Shown piece after piece: positions 1 to 5,180 of a DNA stretch of 5,204 nucleotides. Position 1 is the first letter of the stretch. Each line of letters begins with the position of its first letter. Below the pieces are notes generated by a model that was not told the origin of the DNA, did not search any database, and was given only the letters and a program-made list of their open reading frames with translations. Source of the stretch: Bacillota bacterium (GTDB taxonomy: Bacteria; Bacillota; Bacilli; Bacillales; Cytobacillaceae); NCBI GenBank assembly GCA_030705745.1, contig JAUZPT010000230.1:1-5204 (forward strand), written 5' to 3'. The translations under genes were made by a program, and so were the position numbers.

Positions 1-315
1 GGCAATAGACCAAACCTCTTTTATATCATGCAATTGAGTCCCCTCATTTACGAGTAAATTCAAATAAACTGGAAAAATTACTTCGGCTTCGATAAACAAA
101 TTATTTGTGAGCAAACCATCTGCGGAAATATTGATTGTACCTTCAATCGAATTTTCAATAGGGACAAACCCTTTATCCGCCTTATGTACACCAACCGATT
201 CAAGAACATCCAATATGGTATCACAGCTAAACCATTCAATATCCTCACCAGCATAGTATTGAAATGCCGCTTCTTCTGAAAAGCTACCGTGTGGACCTAA
301 ATATGCAACTCTCAT
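1..315 (-). CDS. pheA: Prephenate dehydratase, N-terminal part (cut by window edge)
   Basis: This enzyme converts prephenate to phenylpyruvate, with loss of water and CO2, in phenylalanine synthesis in the cytoplasm. Only the first 105 codons are present; the family is usually about 270-290 residues, so the rest of the catalytic domain and the C-terminal ACT regulatory domain lie beyond the left edge. The translation starts MRVAYLGPHGSFSEEAA, the classic opening of the periplasmic-binding-protein-like catalytic domain. It carries the family signature FVPIENSIEGTI at residues 50-61. The ATG at 313-315 is the first possible start in this frame, because an in-frame TGA lies two codons upstream. 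An AAGGAGT ribosome site sits at 328-334 with a 12-nt spacer, slightly long. The gene seems to have its own promoter and is separated from the upstream aldo/keto reductase by a terminator. The reading frame is intact to position 1. Identification is by recognised family motifs and is confident. Confidence 0.93.
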   Translation of the reverse strand, partial: MRVAYLGPHGSFSEEAAFQYYAGEDIEWFSCDTILDVLESVGVHKADKGFVPIENSIEGTINISADGLLTNNLFIEAEVIFPVYLNLLVNEGTQLHDIKEVWSIA

Positions 316-327
316 CTGTCAAAACAC

Positions 328-334
328 ACTCCTT
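328..334 (-). promoter_or_regulatory. Ribosome binding site of pheA
   Basis: The minus strand reads AAGGAGT here, 12 nt before the ATG at 315. The match to the 16S rRNA tail is good but the spacing is longer than the usual 6-9 nt. An in-frame stop between the site and the ATG rules out a start further upstream. Confidence 0.65.
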
Positions 335-372
335 TAGTTTCCAATATAGTATACACGAATAAACCAGTGTAA

Positions 373-400
373 ATTATAATTTTTCTAAAATTTCTTACAA
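373..400 (-). promoter_or_regulatory. Candidate SigA-type promoter of pheA
   Basis: On the minus strand a TTGTAA -35 box (395-400) is followed, after 16 nt, by a perfect TATAAT -10 box (373-378). Transcription would start near 366 and leave a leader of about 50 nt. That is too short for a T-box or an attenuator, so control by amino-acid-sensing leader RNA is unlikely. A second AT-rich candidate (TTTACA with TACTAT, closer to the gene) is weaker. Based on consensus matching only. Confidence 0.5.
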
Positions 401-425
401 TTAATAAGTTACTTGGAAAATTGGT

Positions 426-437
426 ATTAGTACTAAT
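426..437. repeat. Perfect 12-bp palindrome ATTAGTACTAAT (copy 1)
   Basis: ATTAGTACTAAT is its own reverse complement. It lies about 26 bp upstream of the proposed pheA -35 box and just beyond the end of the aldo/keto reductase terminator. A near copy occurs at 505-516. It could be an operator, but palindromes this AT-rich also arise by chance; no regulator is encoded nearby. Confidence 0.4.
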
Positions 438-446
438 CCATTCCTT

Positions 447-491
447 AAAAATAAAAAGCCTATGCAGCAAAAAACTATGCCACACAGACTT
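447..491 (-). terminator. Rho-independent terminator of the aldo/keto reductase
   Basis: Read on the minus strand, GUCUGUGUGGC (479-489) pairs with GCUGCAUAGGC (458-468) across a 10-nt loop, using four G-U pairs. Two A-U pairs at 490-491/456-457 extend the stem to 13 bp. The U-rich tail UUUUUAUUUUU follows directly. In plus-strand RNA the same wobble positions become C-A mismatches, so the hairpin is stable in one direction only. It lies about 60 nt past the aldo/keto reductase stop and separates that transcript from pheA. Confidence 0.75.
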
Positions 492-504
492 CTCATCCGC
501 CGTT

Positions 505-516
505 ATTAGTATTAAT
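505..516. repeat. Near-palindrome ATTAGTATTAAT (copy 2)
   Basis: This site differs from the perfect palindrome at 426-437 by a single base (T for C at the eighth position). The two copies start 79 bp apart and flank the aldo/keto reductase terminator. A paired operator is one reading; chance in AT-rich DNA is the other. Confidence 0.3.
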
Positions 517-549
517 TTACCTGTCCAACGGGTTGGTTATTGTAAAACA

Positions 550-1536
550 TTATAAATTAAGGCCTTTCATGCTACCTTCCGGATAACGCCCGCCTGCAAA
601 GATTCCATGAGGTGCCACTTCATTAATACGAGCTTTATCGCCTTCTGATAACGTAATTTCAAGAGCTCCAAGATTCTCTTCCAAGTATGCGATTTTCTTT
701 GTACCTGGAATAGGAACGATATCATTTCCTTGTGAAAGCAGCCAGGCAAGGGCCAATTGTGAAGGCTTGCAATCTTTTTCCTTGGCGATTTCAGTAATTT
801 TATGCACTAAATCCAGGTTCTTTTGAAAATTTTCACCCTGAAAACGCGGAGAAAAACGGCGATAGTCGTCTTGTGCCAAATCTTCAAATTTTTGAAGCTG
901 GCCTGTCAAAAATCCCCTACCTAGTGGGCTATAGGGAACAAATCCGATACCGAGTTCGCGGCAGGCTGGCAAAATTTCATCTTCGACGTCCCTGCTCCAA
1001 AGTGAGTATTCTGTCTGCAAAGCCGTAATCGGATGAACTTGATGGGCACGGCGAATCGTCTCGGGAGCGGCTTCCGACATTCCAAGGTAGCGAACTTTCC
1101 CTTCCTTGACCAAATCAGCCATGGCACCAAGGGTCTCTTCGATAGGTGTGTTTGGATCTACGCGATGTTGATAGTAAAGGTCAATATAGTCTACTCCGAG
1201 CAGTCGAAGGCTTTTCTCACATTGTTGTCTGACATATTCAGGTCGACCGTTTACGCCTAAAAATGCACCGTCCTCTGCTCGTACATTACCAAACTTTGTT
1301 GCCACAATGACTTGATCACGGCGATCCTTGATGGCATGTCCGATTAACTCTTCATTTTTCCCGACACCATACATATCTGCGGTATCTAAAAGCGTAACAC
1401 CCAGTTCGAGCGCGCGATGAATTGTCTTTATGGATTCGTCATCATTTCGTCCGCTATAGAAATCCGACATTCCCATACAGCCCAATCCAAGAGCTGATAC
1501 CTCCAACCCTTCACTTCCTAGCTTTCTTTTTTGCAT
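550..1536 (-). CDS. Aldo/keto reductase (AKR13-like)
   Basis: A cytoplasmic NADPH-dependent oxidoreductase of the aldo/keto reductase superfamily, which reduces aldehydes and ketones to alcohols; the physiological substrate cannot be told from sequence. At 328 residues it is full length. The catalytic tetrad is complete: Asp51 and Tyr56 in LLDTADMYG, Lys81 in ATKFG, and His124 in LYYQHRVD. The middle part (residues 157-212, with [10 protein letters not shown] and [15 protein letters not shown]) is typical of the AKR13/YakC-like branch. The C-terminal cofactor loop, IVPIPGTKK followed by EEN (273-288), is where the NADPH phosphate and adenine are normally bound. Start ATG at 1536 has AAGGGA just upstream; two other ATGs nearby are out of frame. 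The gene is monocistronic: it has its own terminator at 447-491 and a long untranslated region upstream with a dyad that may be an operator. No regulator gene adjoins it. The family is certain; the subfamily is inferred from motif likeness. Confidence 0.95.
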   Translation of the reverse strand: MQKRKLGSEGLEVSALGLGCMGMSDFYSGRNDDESIKTIHRALELGVTLLDTADMYGVGKNEELIGHAIKDRRDQVIVATKFGNVRAEDGAFLGVNGRPEYVRQQCEKSLRLLGVDYIDLYYQHRVDPNTPIEETLGAMADLVKEGKVRYLGMSEAAPETIRRAHQVHPITALQTEYSLWSRDVEDEILPACRELGIGFVPYSPLGRGFLTGQLQKFEDLAQDDYRRFSPRFQGENFQKNLDLVHKITEIAKEKDCKPSQLALAWLLSQGNDIVPIPGTKKIAYLEENLGALEITLSEGDKARINEVAPHGIFAGGRYPEGSMKGLNL

Positions 1537-1653
1537 GTTTCATCATCCCTTCTTTTCAATCCATTTTTTATAATCAACTGCAACAATGCGTTCCCCGCTG
1601 ATAAATTTAAAGGAGAAATTCTTATTCCCACGTAGTACTTTACCCTTCATTTA

Positions 1654-1665
1654 GTATGTACATAC
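1654..1665. promoter_or_regulatory. Perfect 12-bp dyad GTATGTACATAC, candidate operator of the aldo/keto reductase
   Basis: GTATGTACATAC is a perfect inverted repeat. On the minus strand a TTGAAA box (1679-1684) lies so that the expected -10 region, 17-18 nt downstream, falls inside this dyad (TACATA at 1655-1660). A repressor bound here would block the promoter. Many Bacillus reductase genes are under thiol- or quinone-sensing repressors with similar short dyads, but I cannot assign a regulator, and the -10 match is poor. Confidence 0.4.
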
Positions 1666-1856
1666 CACATTATTAATTTTTCAAGAAAAGTAAATAGTAC
1701 TGCCGAAGGGCTATCGAACCGCTCCCCCAACTATATCATTCGGGGAATATTAATGGTAATTTTACGACTTAAATCCTAAGGAGTCTTTGAAAATTGCACA
1801 ATTTTAGCCAATTCGTATGTATAATTCAATGATTTCTACATAACCTATAGCTGTTT

Positions 1857-1865
1857 AGGAGGTGA
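1857..1865 (+). promoter_or_regulatory. Very strong ribosome binding site of the small Asn/Ala-rich gene
   Basis: AGGAGGTGA matches the anti-Shine-Dalgarno sequence of Bacillus 16S rRNA over nine bases and sits 6 nt before the ATG at 1872. It is the best ribosome site in the window and argues that the short frame behind it is a real, well-translated gene. Confidence 0.85.
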
Positions 1866-1871
1866 AACAAA

Positions 1872-2075
1872 ATGTCTAACCAAACAAATAATAACAATCA
1901 AAATAGTGTTTCGGAAGGTGTAAAGGAAACTGCAGGAGCTGCTTTTCATACCGTTCATAGTGCATTAGAAACCACAGAGAATGCTGCAATGAACGCAGTA
2001 GACGCCACAGCAAACGCTGTTAATAACGTAATGGGCAACACAAACAATAACAAAGCCAATCGAAATAATGAATAA
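1872..2075 (+). CDS. Small hydrophilic Asn/Ala-rich protein, function unknown
   Basis: A 67-residue protein I do not recognise. It has three parts. The N-terminal tail (1-14) is polar, with NNNNQN. The middle (about 15-52) is Ala-rich and likely helical, with repeated stretches such as ENAAMNAVDATANAVNNV. The C-terminal tail (53-67) is again Asn-rich (NTNNNKANRNNE). Asn makes up 18 and Ala 11 of the 67 residues; there is no Cys or Trp, no signal peptide and no membrane segment. The middle, with small residues and spaced polar ones, resembles the 11-residue amphipathic pattern of LEA-type stress proteins, so a disordered protein that folds on drying or on binding is possible; this is inference. 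A strong RBS in front and a strong terminator that overlaps the stop codon mark it as a single-gene unit. Other possibilities are a spore-associated small protein or a surfactant-like protein. That it is a gene is well supported; its role is not. Confidence 0.8.
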   Translation: MSNQTNNNNQNSVSEGVKETAGAAFHTVHSALETTENAAMNAVDATANAVNNVMGNTNNNKANRNNE

Positions 2076-2109
2076 AGTAAAAAGCGCCATTATTGGCGTT
2101 TTTTACTTT
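2074..2109. terminator. Bidirectional rho-independent terminator with 16-bp stem
   Basis: AAAGTAAAAAGCGCCA (2074-2089) pairs with TGGCGTTTTTTACTTT (2094-2109) across a TTAT loop, giving 16 consecutive pairs with one G-T. The GC core CGCC/GGCG has A tracts on the left and T tracts on the right, so the hairpin has a U tail in either direction. The left arm includes the last two bases of the small gene's TAA stop. Read leftward, it lies 24 nt after the methyltransferase stop, so one element probably ends both converging transcripts. Confidence 0.9.
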
Positions 2110-2133
2110 CCCATTTATTGTCGATCAGTAAAT

Positions 2134-2949
2134 TTATGACTCCTTCTTTCTTCCTATGTAAAGTAAGTGGGATGATATACCGAGAATATAAGGATCTATT
2201 GCTATTTCAGTAATTAGATTCATTATTTTTTCTCCTTCAGTATCTCCTTTGTCTCTCCAATATTTCCACTGATCGTTGTTAAGTATTGTAGCTGGATTAG
2301 AACCGATTAACTCTAATGTTTCAAATCCTTGTGCTTCCATAAACGGTTTGATTTCATCAATATTATAATAATATGCACTTGTAAAACGGCCATCATCTGT
2401 GTGGTCAAAGCAACCTGATTGTGAAAATTCATTAATAGTATCCATTGTATTATTCGGTCTCCAGCTTTCTGGAAATAATAATGATGTGAGAATATGCCTG
2501 ATTCTAGACATAAATGCAACAAAAATAATTCCATCTTTTTTTGTTACTCTGTGCAGCTCTTTGACTGCCTTTACCCGATCATTTCCTTCTTGTAAATGGT
2601 ACATGGGCCCAAGCATTAAAGATGCGTCGAACTGGTCGGTTTCAAGGTTTAAAAGTTCTCTAGCGTCAGCAACGTAAAATCCATTAAACTGTTTGGCTAA
2701 AGAGAATTCCTCTGCCTTGTTTTGAGCCACTTCCACCAATTTTGGAGTTAAGTCTGTTAATGTAACCGTATATCCTTCTTTAGCCAACTTGAGAGAGTAT
2801 TTACCTGGTCCTGCACCATTATCCAGTACATTCCCTTTTTTTGGTAAATATTTTTTCATATAGTGCCAATTCACTAGAAATTCAATCGGTTCTCGATCAA
2901 GTCGTCCCCATTCATCAAAACGATCATAGTACTGTATGATTTTATTCAT
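2134..2949 (-). CDS. Class I SAM-dependent methyltransferase
   Basis: A soluble 271-residue methyltransferase of the Rossmann-like class I fold (Methyltransf_11/25 type); the acceptor is unknown. SAM-binding features appear in the expected order: motif I VLDNGAGPGKYS at residues 41-52, the acidic residue Asp66 in VTLTDLTP (binds the ribose hydroxyls), Asp95 in VADARELL (adenine contact), the motif IV region FDASLMLGPMYHLQE at 107-121, and ELHRVTKKDGIIFVAF at 131-146. Residues beyond about 150 form a C-terminal extension likely to shape the substrate pocket. I chose the ATG at 2949 rather than the one at 2967, because AAGGTG at 2955-2960 lies 5 nt before it, while the upstream ATG has no good ribosome site. 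The gene is the last of a likely three-gene run with the rhomboid (gap about 61 nt) and the GNAT gene. Small-molecule or antibiotic modification is possible, but nothing in the sequence shows it. Confidence 0.88.
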   Translation of the reverse strand: MNKIIQYYDRFDEWGRLDREPIEFLVNWHYMKKYLPKKGNVLDNGAGPGKYSLKLAKEGYTVTLTDLTPKLVEVAQNKAEEFSLAKQFNGFYVADARELLNLETDQFDASLMLGPMYHLQEGNDRVKAVKELHRVTKKDGIIFVAFMSRIRHILTSLLFPESWRPNNTMDTINEFSQSGCFDHTDDGRFTSAYYYNIDEIKPFMEAQGFETLELIGSNPATILNNDQWKYWRDKGDTEGEKIMNLITEIAIDPYILGISSHLLYIGRKKES

Positions 2950-2954
2950 TGTTT

Positions 2955-2960
2955 CACCTT
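2955..2960 (-). promoter_or_regulatory. Ribosome binding site that sets the methyltransferase start
   Basis: The minus strand reads AAGGTG, 5 nt before the ATG at 2949. It lies inside the frame that would begin at 2967, so it favours the shorter, 271-residue product. Confidence 0.6.
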
Positions 2961-3010
2961 CGATCATTGAGTGTAGTAAAACCTTTGTTTCCTTAACATG
3001 AACAAGAGAA

Positions 3011-3643
3011 TTATGAAAAAGGATGTGTTTCTTTTTCTATGAAATTTTTTTGGCTTGAAGGATGTTTAATCTTGAATAAAATTCCCGAAAGAAATCCGGC
3101 TATAAACCCTCCAAGATGTCCTGAAATGGAAACTGCCGGCATAACTAAGGTTGATATCCAACCCAATAATATAAACGTGATGATAACTTTTTTTGATTCA
3201 GAATCCACAATTTTACCTCGAAACAAAATCAAGAAAAGGAATAATCCCAATAACCCAAAATCAAATCCTGATGCCCCCACACCCCCACTTGAAAAAAAGT
3301 ATATAAATAGAAACGTTGAAAATATACATATCAAAAAGAACAAAATATATTTAGTTTTACCTAGGATTTTTTCTATTGGTGGAGCAAGTAGTAATATTGC
3401 CCCCATATTAAATATTAAATGTGTTAAACCATTATGTATAAATGCATAGGAAAGTATTCGATAATATTCCCCGTCATCTATTTTGCTGTTAATGATACCC
3501 CCAAACTCATAAACAATTGAAGGATTTCTTAGCCCACCAATAGCAGAAGTGTAGACAAACATGACCAAATTAAGTGCGACGATTACTGTCGTTATCGGAT
3601 AAAATCTCAGGTACTCTTTAAAACTTTCATTTCGATTAATCAT
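3011..3643 (-). CDS. Rhomboid family intramembrane serine protease
   Basis: A six-helix membrane protease that cleaves substrates within or next to their membrane segments. The catalytic pair is Ser125 in GASG (123-126) and His176 in SGHLGGF; the oxyanion-side motif HLIFN (75-79) is present in helix 2. Predicted membrane segments are about 15-35, 70-90, 98-117, 123-142, 151-171 and 174-191, the basic bacterial six-helix form without an extra cytosolic domain. The 210-residue length and overall plan resemble B. subtilis YdcA rather than the longer YqgP/GluP. One oddity is FDFG after the catalytic GASG, where most family members have AIFG or similar. ATG at 3643 has GGGGGAA just upstream (3648-3654). 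It lies between the GNAT gene (79-nt gap) and the methyltransferase, all in one direction, which suggests cotranscription. The substrate is unknown. Confidence 0.92.
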   Translation of the reverse strand: MINRNESFKEYLRFYPITTVIVALNLVMFVYTSAIGGLRNPSIVYEFGGIINSKIDDGEYYRILSYAFIHNGLTHLIFNMGAILLLAPPIEKILGKTKYILFFLICIFSTFLFIYFFSSGGVGASGFDFGLLGLFLFLILFRGKIVDSESKKVIITFILLGWISTLVMPAVSISGHLGGFIAGFLSGILFKIKHPSSQKNFIEKETHPFS

Positions 3644-3722
3644 ATAATTCCCCCATTACCGCTAAGAATCAAATTGAATCCAAAACATGAAACGAAGAAT
3701 TCCCTACTAATATTTCCTTCAG

Positions 3723-4196
3723 CTAAAGTACACGTAGATAAGAAACTAGTGTGGTTCTTTCATTTAACTTCCTTATTGTCCCTGTTTTGGAGTACCCCAA
3801 CTTCTCATAAAGGTAACAATTCCCTTCTTCCTCCAAGATGGTGTCCAATTCCCAACTTGTTGCATGGGAATACATTTCCTCCATGATTGAAATGGCTTTC
3901 TGGGCTACTCCCTTCCCTTGATATTCAGGCAAGATGAACAGAATACTTAATCGAAAGTGGGAGTTCCCTTCTTTCAACACCACCCGCACAGCTCCAACGA
4001 GAATATCATCCGATATGATTTTGTAAAATCCGCCATTTGGCGTTTCTATCCTCTCAATGGCCCTCTCCACTGTTTCATTTGCAGGACTTGTATCGTAATC
4101 CTTGTATTTTTCCAATAAGGGCATAAATGCTTTTACCTGTATATCAAAAATAGCCTGTGCATCCGAAATAATTGCTTTTTCAAGTCTTATTTCCAC
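3723..4196 (-). CDS. GNAT family N-acetyltransferase
   Basis: A 157-residue cytosolic acetyltransferase that transfers acetyl from acetyl-CoA to an amine; the acceptor is unknown. The GNAT fold is visible. There is an N-terminal strand and helix (MEIRLEKAIISDAQAIFDIQ), then motif A at residues 83-108, whose pyrophosphate-binding loop QGKGVA (93-98) follows the strand LSILFILPEY. Motif B is NCYLYEKLGYSKTG at 126-139, including the family-typical LYEKLGY. The start is a GTG at 4196, with GAGGTGA at 4201-4207; an overlapping ATG a few bases upstream is in another frame and hits a stop after four codons. It is the first gene of a likely leftward operon with the rhomboid and the methyltransferase. 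The upstream DNA is very AT-rich, so several weak promoter candidates exist and none stands out. The family call is firm. Confidence 0.92.
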   Translation of the reverse strand: MEIRLEKAIISDAQAIFDIQVKAFMPLLEKYKDYDTSPANETVERAIERIETPNGGFYKIISDDILVGAVRVVLKEGNSHFRLSILFILPEYQGKGVAQKAISIMEEMYSHATSWELDTILEEEGNCYLYEKLGYSKTGTIRKLNERTTLVSYLRVL

Positions 4197-4200
4197 ACCA

Positions 4201-4207
4201 TCACCTC
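4201..4207 (-). promoter_or_regulatory. Ribosome binding site supporting the GTG start of the GNAT gene
   Basis: The minus strand reads GAGGTGA just before the GTG at 4196. No in-frame ATG lies at a suitable distance, and the ATG that overlaps the site leads to a TAA almost at once. The site therefore supports a GTG start. Confidence 0.7.
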
Positions 4208-4318
4208 AATTAAAATTTATATAATTTAATAAAATATTAACATAAACTCCCTTCGTTGTAATAAAAAGTTAAAAAATGTAGTTTCTTAGCGAAATATATC
4301 AAGTTGGTTGGAGAATTA

Positions 4319-4347
4319 TTGATAAATATTTATGAAAACTTTTTATT
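4319..4347 (+). promoter_or_regulatory. Candidate promoter of the AIM24-family gene
   Basis: TTGATA (4319-4324) and TTTATT (4342-4347), 17 bp apart, match the SigA consensus at five and four of six bases. A competing -10, TACAAT at 4374-4379, is nearer the gene but lacks a -35 box at the right distance. The region is AT-rich, so chance matches are likely. Confidence 0.3.
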
Positions 4348-4423
4348 TTTTAACCATATGAGAAGATTTAAATGTACAATAATAATGTAAATAAAAGCCA
4401 ATTTATTCAAACGGTAATTAAAT

Positions 4424-4430
4424 GGGAGGT
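4424..4430 (+). promoter_or_regulatory. Ribosome binding site that sets the AIM24 start
   Basis: GGGAGGT lies 6 nt before the ATG at 4437. An in-frame ATG at 4422 overlaps this site and has no ribosome site of its own, so 4437 is the likely start. Confidence 0.8.
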
Positions 4431-4436
4431 ACATTC

Positions 4437-5180
4437 ATGGAATATCAAATTCACGGAAGCACAATGCAGTCATTGGAGCTCCAGCTGGAACAAGGAGATT
4501 CAATATACAGTGAAGCTGGATCACTGCTTTCGATGTCACCAACGATTGAACTTGAAACCAATTTTACAGGCGGCATTAGCGGCGTATTCAAACGGGTCAT
4601 CACAGGAAACACGGCTGTCTTGAATCATTTCAAGGCGGTTCATGGAAAAGGCCATGTTTCGTTCAGCACTCGCATGCCAGGCCATATCGTACCGTTACAA
4701 ATGGAACGCTACAATTCTGTGCATGTACAGCGACACAGCTTTTTATGTGCAGAGGAAACAGTCTCACTAAATGTAGTCGGCAATATGGGGTTAACAGGAT
4801 TTTTCGGCGGCAATGGATTGATTTACAACAAGTTAGATGGCAATGGATTGGCGTTTATATCCGTTGACGGGGAAGTAAATGAAATGTATCTAGAGGCAGG
4901 AGAAACGATTCTCGTTCATCCAGGACATCTCGCCGCCTATGATTCAAGAGTATCATTTGAAGTGCAACGACTCAAAGGATTCAAAAACATGTTTCTAAGC
5001 GGTGACGGGATGTTTTTGGTGAAACTCACAGGAGCAGGAACCGTTTGGCTTCATACATTAAGCTTGCATGGACTTGCAGAAGTTTTAATGCCTTACTTGG
5101 CTTCTCTTGTCTACCCATTTCCCTGCTATTATAAAACTTTCAATCGAAAGACAAAGGGTCAGTGGGAAAAATTTCGGTAG
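4437..5180 (+). CDS. AIM24 family protein (TIGR00266/DUF124 type)
   Basis: A 247-residue protein of the AIM24 family, named after a yeast mitochondrial protein; the bacterial members have no settled function. The family pattern is clear: an opening strand then EAGSLLSMSPTIELET at 26-41, the repeated GNGL units at 125-128 and 135-138 (GFFGGNGLIYNK and LDGNGLAF), LEAGETILVHPGHLAAYD at 152-169, FKNMFLSGDGMFLVKLTGAGTVWLHTL at 182-208, and LAEVLMPYL at 213-221. These form the stacked beta-sheet fold expected of the family. There is no signal peptide or membrane helix. The last 26 residues (222-247, with aromatic LVYPFPCYY followed by basic KTFNRKTKGQWEKFR) do not look like the usual acidic or short family ending and may come from a late frameshift or divergence. 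The 12-base direct repeat GGCAATGGATTG at 4809-4820 and 4839-4850 encodes the GNGL pair. The gene is divergent from the GNAT gene. Confidence 0.9.
   Translation: MEYQIHGSTMQSLELQLEQGDSIYSEAGSLLSMSPTIELETNFTGGISGVFKRVITGNTAVLNHFKAVHGKGHVSFSTRMPGHIVPLQMERYNSVHVQRHSFLCAEETVSLNVVGNMGLTGFFGGNGLIYNKLDGNGLAFISVDGEVNEMYLEAGETILVHPGHLAAYDSRVSFEVQRLKGFKNMFLSGDGMFLVKLTGAGTVWLHTLSLHGLAEVLMPYLASLVYPFPCYYKTFNRKTKGQWEKFR

Larger units (their letters stand above)
1537..1871. other. Intergenic region between divergent genes, holding both upstream control regions
   Basis: These 335 bases separate the aldo/keto reductase (leftward) from the small Asn/Ala-rich gene (rightward). I see no convincing coding frame or RNA gene. 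It holds a 12-bp dyad at 1654-1665, two TAGTACT heptamers at 1633-1639 and 1695-1701, and a locally GC-rich patch at 1702-1745. That patch can form weak competing hairpins, such as CCGAA (1703-1707) with TTCGG (1739-1743), but has no U tail. A TATAAT hexamer at 1820-1825 is the best -10 candidate for the rightward gene; its nearest -35-like box, TTGCAC at 1794-1799, is 20 bp away, which is too far for an ordinary SigA promoter. Confidence 0.6.

Noticed and set aside
316..372. Riboswitch or T-box in front of pheA
   Set aside because: The predicted leader is about 50 nt, with no T-box motif and no terminator/antiterminator pair.
1033..1260. 75-codon open frame on the plus strand, and shorter minus-strand frames at 567-749 and 921-1130
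   Set aside because: All are inside the aldo/keto reductase in other frames; none has a ribosome site or recognisable product.
1703..1745. GC-rich patch with CCGAA/TTCGG and CCCC/GGGG inverted segments, considered as a terminator
   Set aside because: Stems are 4-5 bp with long loops and no U tail in either direction.
1779..1807. Short leader peptide: AAGGAG followed by TTG and six codons to a TAG
   Set aside because: Only seven codons including the stop, no regulatory residue pattern, and no hairpin pair following it; most likely chance.
2399..2677. 92-codon open frame on the plus strand
   Set aside because: Antisense to the methyltransferase, which has complete SAM-binding motifs; no RBS and no family likeness.
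2950..2967. Upstream ATG start for the methyltransferase (six extra residues)
   Set aside because: The extra codons contain the ribosome site for the next ATG, and no good site precedes the upstream ATG.
3039..3449. 136-codon open frame on the plus strand
   Set aside because: It lies wholly opposite the rhomboid gene, has no good ribosome site, and its translation (Pro-, Asn- and Lys-rich) is the expected mirror of membrane-helix codons.
3674..3886. 70-codon plus-strand frame
   Set aside because: Mostly antisense to the GNAT gene, with no RBS or recognisable product.
4372..4623. 83-codon frame on the plus strand beginning upstream of the AIM24 gene
   Set aside because: It overlaps the AIM24 gene in another frame, lacks an RBS, and its peptide is a frame-shifted copy of AIM24 codons.
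4809..4850. 12-base direct repeat GGCAATGGATTG, considered as a mobile-element or recombination trace
   Set aside because: The copies are 30 bases apart in the same frame and encode the repeated GNGL turns expected in AIM24 proteins.
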